64,000 bases of DNA from CAVVWJ01 sp965652025 (GCA_965652025.1 CBFGTM010000013.1:6255-70254); one strand, 5' to 3'; positions 39,483-49,268 are shown, numbered from the stretch's first letter. Notes: generated from the sequence alone by a model not told the origin. Made by a program: numbers and translations.

Positions 39483-40835
39483 TCATAAGCTGTGAGCCAC
39501 TTCCTCGAAGGTTTCTTCCAACCGACCGAGCATCTCTTTCAACAAATCCATAGGAATCCCCAGCGCCGGTTCGATCCTGATCACCTGCGCCTTGGAGTAG
39601 GTGCCTGCCACCAGGACACCCCGCTTGAACAGGCCGGAGGCCACCTTCCAGCCGATCTCCTGGGCCGGAAATTCCATTCCGATCAGCAGTCCCTTCCCTC
39701 GGGTCTCCTTCAGCACCTGAGGATATTGCTGCTGCAGGCAGCCCAGCTCGCGGAGCAGGAACTCGCCCTTTATGGCAGCCTGCCCCGGCAGATCTTCCTC
39801 CAGAGTGACCTGAATTGCTGCCAGGCCCGCGGCGCAGGCGAGTGGATTGCCGCCGAAGGTGGTGGAGTGGATGATTGGATTGGGGATCATCACCTCCCAG
39901 ATTTCGGACGTAGAAATGAACGCCGACAGCGGCATGACTCCGCCCCCGATCGATTTCCCGACGCACATGATGTCTGGCACCACATTCCAGTGGTCCACTC
40001 CCCAGAGCTTCCCCGTTCGGCCCATGCCGGTCTGGATCTCGTCCGCAATCAGCAGGGCTCCATAGCGACTGCATAGCTCGCGCGCGCGAGGGAAATATTC
40101 GGGGGGTGGAACGATGCCGCCCGCTTCACCCTGGACCGGCTCCAGCACTACCCCCGCGATGTGGACGCCTACTGCCTCGCAGCTGCGGAACTCCTGCTCC
40201 AGGGCGTCGGCATCTCCATAGGGGACAAACCGCACGTCCTGGAGCCCTGATTGAAACGGCTCCCGGAACGAGGCCTTGCCCATGAGCGAAAGTGAGCCCA
40301 TCGACTTGCCGTGAAATCCACCCAAAGTCGAGATGAAGGTGCCACGCTTGGTGTACAACCGGGTGAGCTTGATGGCCCCTTCAATGGCATCGGTCCCGTT
40401 GTTGATGAAGAACGAGTTCTGCAGATCACCGGGCGTGATAGCCGCCAGCACTTTCCCCAGGGCTGCCCGCCAGGGCTCCAGCAACTCCTGGCTGTTCAAA
40501 GCCATGCGCTGGATCTGGTCGGTTACCGCCTTGACGATCCTGGGGTGGTTGACTCCGGCGCTGAAGATCCCGTACCCGCCCAGACAGTCGATGTATTCCC
40601 GGCCCAGAAGATCCTGGAGGTTGGAACCCTGTCCCGACCACTCCAGCGCAGCAAACTGTCCCGCCTCGGTGACCGATTTTCGGTAGGTTATGAAGCCGCG
40701 GTTGTAGTACTGCTCGTAGCTTTCGACTGTCTCAGCGATGAAGGCCTGTTTTTCCTGCAGCGTCAGCTCTCCACCGGCGATGAGGTCCAAATACCGCCGG
40801 GTCTGCTGCAACACTTGATCGTTCGATAGCCGCAA
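39483..40835 (-). CDS. patA: Putrescine aminotransferase-like class III aminotransferase
   Basis: A 450-residue PLP enzyme. The PLP lysine is in VGKSIGGGVMP, and the cofactor aspartate in LIADEIQTGMGRTGKLW; SFFINNGTDAIEGAIKL binds the phosphate. The N-terminal NRGFITYRKSVTEAGQF region fits the YgjG/PatA subgroup, which transaminates putrescine to 4-aminobutanal with 2-oxoglutarate. Last gene in the seven-gene polyamine operon, 14 bp after potD, which supports the assignment. Confidence 0.82.
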   Translation of the reverse strand: MRLSNDQVLQQTRRYLDLIAGGELTLQEKQAFIAETVESYEQYYNRGFITYRKSVTEAGQFAALEWSGQGSNLQDLLGREYIDCLGGYGIFSAGVNHPRIVKAVTDQIQRMALNSQELLEPWRAALGKVLAAITPGDLQNSFFINNGTDAIEGAIKLTRLYTKRGTFISTLGGFHGKSMGSLSLMGKASFREPFQSGLQDVRFVPYGDADALEQEFRSCEAVGVHIAGVVLEPVQGEAGGIVPPPEYFPRARELCSRYGALLIADEIQTGMGRTGKLWGVDHWNVVPDIMCVGKSIGGGVMPLSAFISTSEIWEVMIPNPIIHSTTFGGNPLACAAGLAAIQVTLEEDLPGQAAIKGEFLLRELGCLQQQYPQVLKETRGKGLLIGMEFPAQEIGWKVASGLFKRGVLVAGTYSKAQVIRIEPALGIPMDLLKEMLGRLEETFEEVAHSL

Positions 40836-40849
40836 TTAATCGGCGCTCC

Positions 40850-42007
40850 TTAGGCTGACTTGATCTCAGTCCAGATCTGATCCCACGTCGCCGTGTCCTT
40901 ACCCAAATCGACCTGGTACTCCAGCCGCTGGAGCTCCGCCTCCGTGGGATAGGAGACCGGGTTTTTCATGACCTTCGCGGCCGCGGCGTTCGGCGTACCA
41001 TAGCCGGTAGCCTCCGACAGGGCGGCACCCACCTCCGGCCTCAGGATGTAGTTCATCCACTCATGCGCCGCGCGCTTGTTCGGCGCACTCTTGGGAATAC
41101 ACATGGAGTCCCCCCAGATGGTGCATCCCTCTTTTGGGATCACATAGCCGAGATTCGGCTGCTCCGCTTGAGCCTGGATGGTATCGCCATTCCACAGTTG
41201 GGACACCCATACATCGCCCGAGATGAGCTGTGCCTTGACGGGGGCGGAGATATAGGCCTTGAGGTTCTTCTTGGCCGCGATGGAATCGGCCTTGGCCGGG
41301 GCTAGCTCGGCCGGTTTGGTGGAATTCAGGGAGTGTCCCCGGTAGCGCAGCTGGGATCCGATGACCTCTCGCCCATCATCCATCATCGTCATCTTCTTGG
41401 CGTAGCGCTTGTCGTGAAACACGGCCCAGCTGTCGATCGGGGTCTTGATCTTGTCGGTCCGGTATGCAATGCCACTGGTGCCCCACTGCCAGGGGATAGT
41501 GAGCTTGTTACCCTGATCGGTGGGCAGATTCTGAAAGATCGGCGAAATGTTATTGAAGTTGGGAATGTATTCCCTGTTGATTGGGCTGATCAGGTCGGTC
41601 GCCACCATCACCGGGATGATGTACCCGCTGGGAACGACGATGTCATACCCGGTAGCTCCGGCCTGTAGCTTGGCCACCATCTCTTCATTGCTTTCATAAG
41701 TATCGTAGGTGACCTTGACCCCGAACTCCTTCTCGAAGTTGGGGACGGTATCCTCCGCGATGTAGTCGGACCAGTTGTAGATATGCAGCTCCTTCTCGAT
41801 CGGCCCGAGATCTGCCAGGGACTGGGCCGGCGCGCTGTTGGTCCCTCCCCGGGAAGGCCGGTCGCCCCGCTGACAGGCCTGCAGCAGAGCACCCACCGAT
41901 CCCAGACCCAGGCCCAGGCCGAGAGTCCGGAGTACGAATTCCCGTCGAGGGATGGCACCACGCTCGAGTTGCTCCAGCAGGCAGTCGACTTCGGCGCGCT
42001 TGCTCAC
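40850..42007 (-). CDS. potD: Spermidine/putrescine ABC transporter binding protein
   Basis: A 385-residue substrate-binding lipoprotein. The N-terminus contains a twin-arginine-like PRREFVLRTLGLG followed by GALLQAC, so it may be Tat-exported and lipidated. The binding domain has the PotD/PotF start ELHIYNWSDYIAEDTVPNFEKEFG, TYESNEEMVAKL and GYDIVVPSGY. It delivers polyamines to PotB-PotC-PotA. It lies between the FAD oxidase and patA in the operon. Confidence 0.9.
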   Translation of the reverse strand: MSKRAEVDCLLEQLERGAIPRREFVLRTLGLGLGLGSVGALLQACQRGDRPSRGGTNSAPAQSLADLGPIEKELHIYNWSDYIAEDTVPNFEKEFGVKVTYDTYESNEEMVAKLQAGATGYDIVVPSGYIIPVMVATDLISPINREYIPNFNNISPIFQNLPTDQGNKLTIPWQWGTSGIAYRTDKIKTPIDSWAVFHDKRYAKKMTMMDDGREVIGSQLRYRGHSLNSTKPAELAPAKADSIAAKKNLKAYISAPVKAQLISGDVWVSQLWNGDTIQAQAEQPNLGYVIPKEGCTIWGDSMCIPKSAPNKRAAHEWMNYILRPEVGAALSEATGYGTPNAAAAKVMKNPVSYPTEAELQRLEYQVDLGKDTATWDQIWTEIKSA

Positions 42008-42058
42008 GATTCTTCTTATTAACCGGTTGTCCCGTGCGCCCCACGTCGGCGCCCCGGG

Positions 42059-43321
42059 CTACCCCAACAAGTCACGGGTTCGATAGTACCCTCCCACGAA
42101 GGGAAGGAACCAGGGAACTCCGTTGTACAATGGAATTGCTCGGAACTTCTTCGTGCCCAGATCGGGAATCTCTCCGTCACCCGCAATGACCTTAGCCATC
42201 CGGTTTCCCAGATAGGTGGCGAGCGCCACACCGTGTCCGCAGTATCCCATGGCGTAGTAGATGCCAGCGTGGCGCCCAGCATGCGGGAGGTGATCCATAG
42301 GGTAGGCCACCTTCCCGGACCAGGCGAACTCGACTCTGATGGCCGCCAGCTCGGGAAATACCTCTCGCATGCCGGCTTCCAGAATCGCCGCACTGCGCCG
42401 GATGCCGGTCGGGGTGAACGAAGCCCGACCTCCAAAGACCATACGCCGGTCGGGTGAAAGCCGGAAGTAGTAGAGCAGATTCTTGGTGTCGCTGAACACC
42501 CTTCCGCGGGGGACCAACCGCCGAGCCACTTCAGGAGCGAGCCGGCTGGTCGCAATCTGATAACTCCCGATGGGAATGACGCGGCGGCGAAGGGCCGATA
42601 GGGCGGGCGGCGTATAGCCGTTGGTTGCGGCAAGCACTTCTCTCGCCCGGATCGTGCCATCCTTAGTGGCGATCTCGAACCCGGCCGCTACTCGCCGGAC
42701 CCCGGTGACCGTCGTGTGCTCCAGGAGCCGAGCACCGGCTCGTTGTGCCGCAGCTGCCAAGCCATGGACGTACTTGGCCGGGTGCAGGGACCGACCCCCG
42801 GGATCCACCAGGCCACCGTAATAGCGGTCAGACCCGATTTCCCGGCTCAGCTCACGGGGGCCGAGCAGCTCGGTTGCGTACCCTAGGCGGTCCTGCAGGA
42901 AGCGCCCGCTCTCTTCCAGAGTCCGAAGGTGGCTCGGTTTTGCAGCCAGGGTCACCGAACCGCACTGAACGAAGTCACAGCTGATGGCTTCCTCGACTAT
43001 GACTCGCTCGAGAAAGCCAATGCCATCGAGGGTGAGCTGGAACATGCGGGCGGCCCGCTCTTCGCCTAACCGCTCATACAGCTCTGCCATCTCCGGCTTG
43101 TAGCCCGGAAGCACGAACCCACCATTTCGCCCGCTGGCTCCCCAGCCCATCGTATGCTGTTCCAGTACCGTGGTGTCAATTCCCCGCCGGGCCAGCGTCC
43201 GAGCAGCGGAAAGGCCGGTGTAACCGCCGCCGATCACGGCTACGTCGGTGGAGGCGGGCAGGGGACAGGCTGGTAGGCGGGCGGGCTCCGTGCTTTCAGT
43301 CCACAGACAACGCTCGAGCAT
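42059..43321 (-). CDS. FAD-dependent oxidoreductase, PuuB/OrdL-like
   Basis: A 420-residue DAO-type flavoenzyme. The FAD-binding motif is VAVIGGGYTGLSAARTLARRG (residues about 28-48, GxGxxG), with GWGASGRNGGFVLPG following, and a C-terminal YYAMGYCGHGVALATYLG. This matches gamma-glutamylputrescine oxidase (PuuB) and related amine oxidases. No puuA-type ligase lies in the operon, so it may act on free polyamines or on another substrate. It lies between potC and potD. Confidence 0.82.
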   Translation of the reverse strand: MLERCLWTESTEPARLPACPLPASTDVAVIGGGYTGLSAARTLARRGIDTTVLEQHTMGWGASGRNGGFVLPGYKPEMAELYERLGEERAARMFQLTLDGIGFLERVIVEEAISCDFVQCGSVTLAAKPSHLRTLEESGRFLQDRLGYATELLGPRELSREIGSDRYYGGLVDPGGRSLHPAKYVHGLAAAAQRAGARLLEHTTVTGVRRVAAGFEIATKDGTIRAREVLAATNGYTPPALSALRRRVIPIGSYQIATSRLAPEVARRLVPRGRVFSDTKNLLYYFRLSPDRRMVFGGRASFTPTGIRRSAAILEAGMREVFPELAAIRVEFAWSGKVAYPMDHLPHAGRHAGIYYAMGYCGHGVALATYLGNRMAKVIAGDGEIPDLGTKKFRAIPLYNGVPWFLPFVGGYYRTRDLLG

Positions 43322-43333
43322 TCCGGGTCCCGC

Positions 43334-44107
43334 CTACCTCTCGCGAAGCAGCCGGTCGGCTACATAGATCAGGATCGCGGTGACCAGCAGAATGATGGTA
43401 CTGATGGCGTTGATGCTGGGCTCCACGTTCCTCCGCACCATCCCATAGACCACAATGGGCAAGGTGGAGGACCCGGAGCCTGATACGAAGGAGGTGATCA
43501 CGAAATCATCGAACGACATCGTGAAGGCCAGCAGCGCTCCCGCCAAAATCCCGGGCCAGAGCTGCGGGACGGTCACCCTCCAGAAAGTGGTGATCTCGTC
43601 GGCTCCCAGAATCATCGCCGCCTCCTCCAGGTGCCGGTCCATTCCCTCGAGCCGGGCCAGCACCACGATGACCACGAAGGAGATGCAGAAGGCCACGTGG
43701 GCAATGGTGATGGTGGTTACTCCCAGGGGAAACTTCAGCAGAGCAAACAGAATCAGCAGCGAGATGCCGACCACGATCTCGGGTGTGACTACCGGCACGT
43801 ACAAGAAACCTTCGAAAAGGCGGCGCCCGCGGAACCGGTGACGCGCGAGGGCGAGGGCAACCAGGGTACCGAATACCGCCGAGATTACCGTCGCGGCGAC
43901 CCCCACGATCAGACTGATCCTTAGCCCCCGCAGAATGTCGGGGCGCTCCAGCAGCCGGTGATACCATTGCAGCGTAAACCCCCGCCAGTCGACCGAAAAC
44001 TTGGAGTTGTTGAAGGAGAAGACCATCAACACCAGGATGGGAGCGTGGAGGAACAGGTACACCGCGCCGACAACCGCGACCAGCCAGCCGGGGATCCGAA
44101 GGTTCAC
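43334..44107 (-). CDS. potC: Polyamine ABC transporter permease PotC
   Basis: A 257-residue inner-membrane permease with six predicted helices. The EAA loop that contacts the ATPase is LEEAAMILGADEITTFWRVTVPQLWPGI. The start WLVAVVGAVYLFLHAPILVLMVFSFN is typical of PotC/PotI. Overlaps potB by 4 bp and lies 12 bp before the FAD oxidase gene. Confidence 0.92.
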   Translation of the reverse strand: MNLRIPGWLVAVVGAVYLFLHAPILVLMVFSFNNSKFSVDWRGFTLQWYHRLLERPDILRGLRISLIVGVAATVISAVFGTLVALALARHRFRGRRLFEGFLYVPVVTPEIVVGISLLILFALLKFPLGVTTITIAHVAFCISFVVIVVLARLEGMDRHLEEAAMILGADEITTFWRVTVPQLWPGILAGALLAFTMSFDDFVITSFVSGSGSSTLPIVVYGMVRRNVEPSINAISTIILLVTAILIYVADRLLRER

Positions 44108-44988
44108 TTACTACTTCCTCCACCCGTCTGGTCTTTCACCCGCAGGTAGATCATGACCGCCGCCAGCACCAGCGCCATCACGATGAACGAGGCAGCCGAT
44201 CCGAAGGGCCAGTTGCGAGCCGAGGAGAACTGGTTCTGAACCAGATTCCCTATCATCATCTGTTTGGCACCCCCCAGCAGGTCGGAGGTCAGGAACGACC
44301 CCAGCGCCGGGATGAACACCAGCAGGCAGCCTGCGACCACGCCCGGCATGGATAGGGGCAGGGTCACCCGGCGAAAGCGGGCCCGCGGCCGAGCCCCCAA
44401 GACTTCGGCGGCTTCGAGCAACGAGGGATCGAGTTTCTCCAGTGAGGCGTAAATAGGAAGGATCATGAAGGGCAGGAACCCATACACCAGCCCCACCATG
44501 ACCGCAAACGGCGTGTAGAGGATGGTGAGCGTCTCATCGATCAACCCCAGCTTGAGCAGCCAGTTGTTGATCAGGCCGGTATCACGCATCAGGAAAATCA
44601 TGGCGAAGGTCCGGACCAGAAAGCTGGTCCAGAACGGCAGGACCACGAGAAAGAGCAGCAGGTTTCGCCAGCGGCCGCCCCGAACGATCGCATAGGCCAC
44701 GGGATAGCCCAGGACCAGGCAGATGATGGTACAGCCGATTGACCACAGGAAGGTGCGCTGGAGAACATCCAGGTAGAGCGGGTCGAAGAAGCGTGCGTAG
44801 TGCTCGAGGGTGAAACCGGGCTCCACGCCGCCGTAAATTCCCCGGGGCATGAAGCTGTACACCAGCATGATGAGGATGGGGATCAGAAAGAACAGGAACA
44901 ACCAGAACCCGCCTGGTGCGAGCAGGGCCCAGGCCTGAGCCTCCGGCCTTCCATAGAGCCAGGCCAGCGCGCGCTCCCGCCCGCTCAC
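44104..44988 (-). CDS. potB: Polyamine ABC transporter permease PotB
   Basis: A 294-residue permease with six helices. The GTG at 44988 is chosen as start because it overlaps the potA stop (GTGA) and gives a family-like N-terminus; a longer form from 45057 would run 73 bp into potA. The EAA loop is LLEAAEVLGARPRARFRRVTLP. The N-terminal LLAPGGFWLFLFFLIPILIMLVYSF is the first helix. Forms a heterodimer with PotC. Confidence 0.9.
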   Translation of the reverse strand: MSGRERALAWLYGRPEAQAWALLAPGGFWLFLFFLIPILIMLVYSFMPRGIYGGVEPGFTLEHYARFFDPLYLDVLQRTFLWSIGCTIICLVLGYPVAYAIVRGGRWRNLLLFLVVLPFWTSFLVRTFAMIFLMRDTGLINNWLLKLGLIDETLTILYTPFAVMVGLVYGFLPFMILPIYASLEKLDPSLLEAAEVLGARPRARFRRVTLPLSMPGVVAGCLLVFIPALGSFLTSDLLGGAKQMMIGNLVQNQFSSARNWPFGSAASFIVMALVLAAVMIYLRVKDQTGGGSSK

Positions 44989-46112
44989 TGGTCCTCTTCC
45001 AGTATTTGGCAGTCCTCCGGGAGCCACGCCACGGCGGCGGTGTCTCCCTTCTTCCATTGCAGCGGCTTGATCAGCTGGCCCTCGTTCCGCAGAGCAACCG
45101 TCACATCACCCGCCCCGGGAACACTGACGATCACATGCATCGTCTCGCCGAGGTAGATGATGTCGCGAACGGTGCCGATGAGGGCGTTCTCGCCTGGCGG
45201 TACGGCGTCGGGCCGGAAGACGTCCATCCATTCGGGGCGCACTGCGATGCGGACGCTGCTGCCGTGACTGAGACTGGGGTGACCCGGCACCTGAAAGGAA
45301 CCCTCTCCGCTCTGCTGGACCCGGCACTGGCCACTGGATGACTCCACTACCCGTCCCTCGAAGAAGTTCGACTCGCCGATGAACTTCGCGACAAATGCGG
45401 TGCGCGGATTCTCGTAGATCTGGGCTGGTGTGCCCAGCTGAGCCACCCGGGCATTGTCCATGACCGCAATCCGGTCGGACATGGTAAGCGCTTCTTCTTG
45501 GTCGTGGGTGACATACACGAAGGTAGTCCCGAGCTGCTTGTTGAGGGCCTTGAGCTCGAGCTGCATCTCCTTTCGAAGCTTCAAGTCAATGGCCCCGAGC
45601 GGCTCGTCCAGCAGCAGGATGGCAGGCTCCAGCACCAGCGCCCGGGCAAGGGCCACCCGCTGGCGCTGGCCACCCGAGAGCTGACCCGGCATCCGGTTCA
45701 GAAAGACATCCGGCTTGAGCCGAACCATTTCGAGCGCACGCCGCACCCGATCACCGATCTCCGCTTTCGGCGCCTTACGCTGCTCCAAGCCAAAGGAAAC
45801 GTTGCGCGCCACTGTCAGGTGGGGGAACAGGGCATAGTTCTGAAACACCATAGCGACCTGACGCTCGTACGGTCGCTTCTTGTTCACCGTTTGCCCCAGA
45901 AGCCGTACTTCTCCGCCGTCCTCATCGGGCTGCTCAAAGCCGGCGAGCAGGCGGAGGGTCGTCGTCTTGCCGCAGCCGGAGGGGCCCAGGATCGAAAAAA
46001 ATTCGCCCCGGACAATGTCGAAGGAGACCTGATCGACCGCCTTGAGCTCCCCGAAGCTTTTGGAGACCTTCACTAGCTGCACCACGGGGTCCGCCTTCGG
46101 CCCAGCGGTCAC
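44985..46112 (-). CDS. potA: Polyamine ABC transporter ATPase PotA
   Basis: A 375-residue ABC ATPase. Walker A is GPSGCGKTT, the signature LSGGQRQRVALARAL, Walker B ILLLDEPLGAIDL, and the H-loop YVTHDQEEAL. A C-terminal TOBE domain (about residues 245-370) is present, as in PotA. It energises polyamine uptake with PotB/PotC. Its start overlaps the end of the gabT-like gene by 4 bp. Confidence 0.93.
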   Translation of the reverse strand: MTAGPKADPVVQLVKVSKSFGELKAVDQVSFDIVRGEFFSILGPSGCGKTTTLRLLAGFEQPDEDGGEVRLLGQTVNKKRPYERQVAMVFQNYALFPHLTVARNVSFGLEQRKAPKAEIGDRVRRALEMVRLKPDVFLNRMPGQLSGGQRQRVALARALVLEPAILLLDEPLGAIDLKLRKEMQLELKALNKQLGTTFVYVTHDQEEALTMSDRIAVMDNARVAQLGTPAQIYENPRTAFVAKFIGESNFFEGRVVESSSGQCRVQQSGEGSFQVPGHPSLSHGSSVRIAVRPEWMDVFRPDAVPPGENALIGTVRDIIYLGETMHVIVSVPGAGDVTVALRNEGQLIKPLQWKKGDTAAVAWLPEDCQILEEDQ

Positions 46113-47461
46113 GGAAGCGCCGATTCAAGGGCGCTCTCCAGAACCGAGAGTCCTTCGTCGATGACATCGTCAGGGGTGGTGAGCGGGGCCAGCACCCGGA
46201 CCGTGTTGCCGAAGGTGCCGGAGGAGAGCAGGATCAGACCCCGTTCCAGCGCCGCGGCCAAAATCCGGGTGACGGAGGACTTGTCGGGGGCTTTCGACCT
46301 ACGGTCGAGGACCAACTCCATAGCCACCATGGCTCCCAGACCCCGGACATCGCCGATGGCGGGATACCGGACGGCCCACTGGCAGAAGCGGGAGCGAATG
46401 CGCTCTCCCATGAGGGCAGCCCGAGCCGGCAGACCTTCGGATTCCATCGCGTCGAGGACTGCCAAGGCGGCGGCGCACGCCAGGGGATTGCCGCCGTAGG
46501 TGCCGCCCAGCCCCCCGACATGGGGTGCGTCGAGCACCTCGGCTCGACCAGTGATAGCGGCCAGAGGGAGGCCGCCGGCCAGTGACTTGGCGGTGACTAT
46601 GATGTCGGGCACCAGATCGTAGTGCTCGCTGGCGAAGAGCTTGCCCGTTCGGCCGAAGCCGGTCTGGATTTCGTCAGCGATGAACAGGATCCCGTGATCC
46701 CGCGCAAAACCGGCCAGCGCATTGACGTACTCCCGGGGTGCCGGTACGAAGCCGCCTTCTCCCAGTTGGAGCTCCATGATGATGGCGGCCACGGAATCGG
46801 GGTCCACCACCGACGCGAACATCTGTTCCAGGCGCTCCCGGCTGGCCAGGCAACAATTCCCTGCACCTCCGCCTTTCCCGGTCCCGGCTTCCCCGCATCT
46901 ATAGCAATACGGATAGGGGATTCGGTACACCTCGGGAGCAAAGGGGCCGAATCCCTTCTTGTAGGGCATAGCCTTAGAGGTGAGTGCCAAAGCCAGGTTG
47001 GTCCGGCCGTGGAAACCGTGCTCGAAACACACGATGGCCTGCCGGCCAGTGTAATAGCGCGCCACCTTGATCGCATTCTCCACCGCCTCGGCGCCACTGT
47101 TGACCAGGAAGGTGCGCTTGGGATGCTCCCCTGGGGTGATCTGGTTGAGCCGCTCGGCAAGCTCGACGTACGGCTCATAGCTCGATACCGGGAAGCACAC
47201 GTGAGCGTACCGGTCCAGCTGTCGGCGCACCGCCTCCACCACCTCGGGATGACGGTGACCGGTGTTGACCACGCCGATTCCGCCGGCAAAATCGATCAGC
47301 CGGTTGCCGTCGGCATCGGTAACCACGGCGCCCTCGGCGTGCACGACTGCAATCGGCGTGACCGAGGGCACCCCGCGCGGCACTGCCTGGACCCGACGAG
47401 CCTGGAGAGCACGGCTCTTGGGGCCGGGGATCTCGGTCACGAGCTGGATGACGCCTGACAT
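46109..47461 (-). CDS. gabT: 4-aminobutyrate aminotransferase-like enzyme
   Basis: A 450-residue class III aminotransferase from ATG 47461; a longer form from 47542 adds 27 residues outside the family pattern. The cofactor-binding Asp is in FIADEIQTGFGRTGKLF, the PLP Lys in VTAKSLAGGLPLAAITG, and FLVNSGAEAVENAIKVAR binds phosphate. GabT transfers the amino group of GABA to 2-oxoglutarate, giving succinate semialdehyde. A Cys-rich insert (YCYRCGEAGTGKGGGAGNCC) is unusual and could bind a metal. First gene of the polyamine operon. Confidence 0.85.
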   Translation of the reverse strand: MSGVIQLVTEIPGPKSRALQARRVQAVPRGVPSVTPIAVVHAEGAVVTDADGNRLIDFAGGIGVVNTGHRHPEVVEAVRRQLDRYAHVCFPVSSYEPYVELAERLNQITPGEHPKRTFLVNSGAEAVENAIKVARYYTGRQAIVCFEHGFHGRTNLALALTSKAMPYKKGFGPFAPEVYRIPYPYCYRCGEAGTGKGGGAGNCCLASRERLEQMFASVVDPDSVAAIIMELQLGEGGFVPAPREYVNALAGFARDHGILFIADEIQTGFGRTGKLFASEHYDLVPDIIVTAKSLAGGLPLAAITGRAEVLDAPHVGGLGGTYGGNPLACAAALAVLDAMESEGLPARAALMGERIRSRFCQWAVRYPAIGDVRGLGAMVAMELVLDRRSKAPDKSSVTRILAAALERGLILLSSGTFGNTVRVLAPLTTPDDVIDEGLSVLESALESALP

Positions 47462-47909
47462 GGGGAGCCCCGGAGGAAAGAAAGAGTGAAGATGTACGAG
47501 CGCTGGCTTGCTTCCGCCACCCCTGGGCCCGTGAAGAGCCACCGAGTACCATCGGGCTGCCCCGCCGAGTGCATAAACATGCAGCAGGACCTATGATTGC
47601 AGTGGGATAACGCCTTCTCTCTCACTAAGTTCGTCTCTTACATACAGATGCGGCCAATTTCGTCGGCCAGTGGCAGGTGACAAGGGGGCTAGACAAGGGG
47701 TGGGGGGGCGGAGCTACTATGGCTGAGTACCGGCTTCCCTGGAGGCGGGTACGTTTGCATCCTCCGACCAAGCGGAGGGTCCACTCTCACAGCTGACCAT
47801 CTCCTTGAGCTGTGAGCCCCCATCAGCGGCGGGGGCGAGGTTTCGCAGGCGACAGGGCTCGCCGACGGGGCCAGACCGAGTGCCGCGCCAACAATGAAAA
47901 GAGGAGTTT
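47462..47909. other. Divergent intergenic region with five-hairpin leader
   Basis: This 448 bp region separates the polyamine operon from the saccharopine-dehydrogenase-like gene. On the plus strand five stems follow each other: GTACC/GGTAC (47727-47752), CCTCCG/CGGAGG (47761-47778), a nine-pair CTCACAGCT/AGCTGTGAG (47786-47816), CCCCC/GGGGG (47817-47835) and GGCGAG/CTCGCC (47834-47863). They end about 45 nt before the GTG start. The part nearer the operon (47462-47700) shows a small palindrome TGCATAAACATGCA at 47570 and no clear promoter. A riboregulatory leader is possible. Confidence 0.4.
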
Positions 47910-49151
47910 GTGAAAGTCCTGGTGCTGGGCGCCGGCGCGGTGGGGACCGTGTCCGCCCTAAAATTCGTCAAGGAAGCGGTGCTCGAGAAACTCGTCATCG
48001 CCGACGCGGTGTCCGCCCGCGCCTTCCTCCTAGCGGACCGGCTCAACGATCCACGGGTCTCGGCAATCGAGCTGGATGCCGGTGACCAGGCCGCAGTTGC
48101 CCACGCACTTCGTCAAACCGGCAGTACCGTGATCCTGAACGCGGCGCTTCCCGCCACCAATCTGGATGTTATGCGTGCCAGCCTCGATGCCGGCGCGGAT
48201 TACATCGATCTGGCCAGCGGGGGGACTGACGCGGATGGCATCCCCAAGATGGATGACCAGTTCGCGCTGGACGCCGAGTTCAAGGCGGCCGGCCGGCTTG
48301 CCCTGCTGGGAATGGGAGCCGACCCCGGCACTACCAACGTCTATGCCGCCTTTGCGGCGAAACACCTGCTCGACGTCGTGACCGAACTGCGAGTTCGCGA
48401 CGGCGACAATGCCGTGTGCCATGGGCACGATGGGTTCATCGCGCCGTTCAGCCCATGGGTCATGATCGACGAGTGTCTCTGCAAGGCCGTCTCCTACCGG
48501 GACGGGCGGTACCAGCTGGAGGAGCCCCTCACCGGTCTGGAGCAGTTCGATTTCCCGGAGCTGGGTGTGCTCAACTGCTATTACGTCGACCATGAGGAGA
48601 GCAAGACACTTCCCCGATTCTTCCCCACTGCGCGGACCATCGATTTCAAGCTGTGCATGGCGGACAGCACCGTGGAAACGCTGCGGGTAATCAAGCGGCT
48701 TGGCCTGTCGAGCAAGAAACGGGTGCTGGTCGGCAATCATTCCATTGCCCCTCGCGATCTGGTGGTTTCACTCCTGCCACAGCCCAAGGATCTGGCTGGA
48801 CGCATGCACGGAAAGACCTGTGTGGGTACCCTGGCCCGGGGATATAGGAACGGAGAGTTCCGGGCGTACTACATCTATAATGTGAGCGATCACGAGGCCG
48901 CCTTCCGCGAGCTTGGCGTTCAGGCTACAGCGTACCAGACCGGCATCCCACCGGTCATTGCCGCCCGCCTGATCAGCAATGGCACGTGGCGCGGAGCTGG
49001 GGTGATGTCGCCGGAGCAATTCGACCCCGACCCCTTCCTGCGCTGTCTGGCGCAGGAAGGAATGCCCTGGCGCGTTCGGGACGATACCCTCAGGCTGGGT
49101 GCGCCCCGGGTCTCCACCCGCCCCTCGCGAGAGACGGTGGCAGCGGCGTAG
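47910..49151 (+). CDS. Saccharopine dehydrogenase-family oxidoreductase
   Basis: A 413-residue NAD(P)-dependent enzyme from GTG 47910 with AGAGGAG four bases upstream. The Rossmann motif is VLVLGAGAVGTVSALKF; LGMGADPGTTNVYAAF is the conserved central motif of saccharopine and carboxy(nor)spermidine dehydrogenases. The position next to a polyamine operon makes a carboxyspermidine- or lysine-related reaction likely, but the partner decarboxylase is not present, so the substrate is left open. Followed by an aldehyde dehydrogenase gene on the same strand. Confidence 0.78.
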   Translation: MKVLVLGAGAVGTVSALKFVKEAVLEKLVIADAVSARAFLLADRLNDPRVSAIELDAGDQAAVAHALRQTGSTVILNAALPATNLDVMRASLDAGADYIDLASGGTDADGIPKMDDQFALDAEFKAAGRLALLGMGADPGTTNVYAAFAAKHLLDVVTELRVRDGDNAVCHGHDGFIAPFSPWVMIDECLCKAVSYRDGRYQLEEPLTGLEQFDFPELGVLNCYYVDHEESKTLPRFFPTARTIDFKLCMADSTVETLRVIKRLGLSSKKRVLVGNHSIAPRDLVVSLLPQPKDLAGRMHGKTCVGTLARGYRNGEFRAYYIYNVSDHEAAFRELGVQATAYQTGIPPVIAARLISNGTWRGAGVMSPEQFDPDPFLRCLAQEGMPWRVRDDTLRLGAPRVSTRPSRETVAAA

Positions 49152-49268
49152 ACCGCAGGGCAATCTTCGGGAGGACAGCACGGAGGGCACGGCCGGTTCC
49201 GGTGCCCTCTGTGCATTTGTGGTATCTTCTCAGCTATCGACCGAACAAATGGCGTACGGGAGGAGCCG

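Noticed and set aside
47570..47583. TGCATAAACATGCA palindrome as operator of the polyamine operon
   Set aside because: Only five base pairs per half with no neighbouring promoter; too weak to report as a feature.
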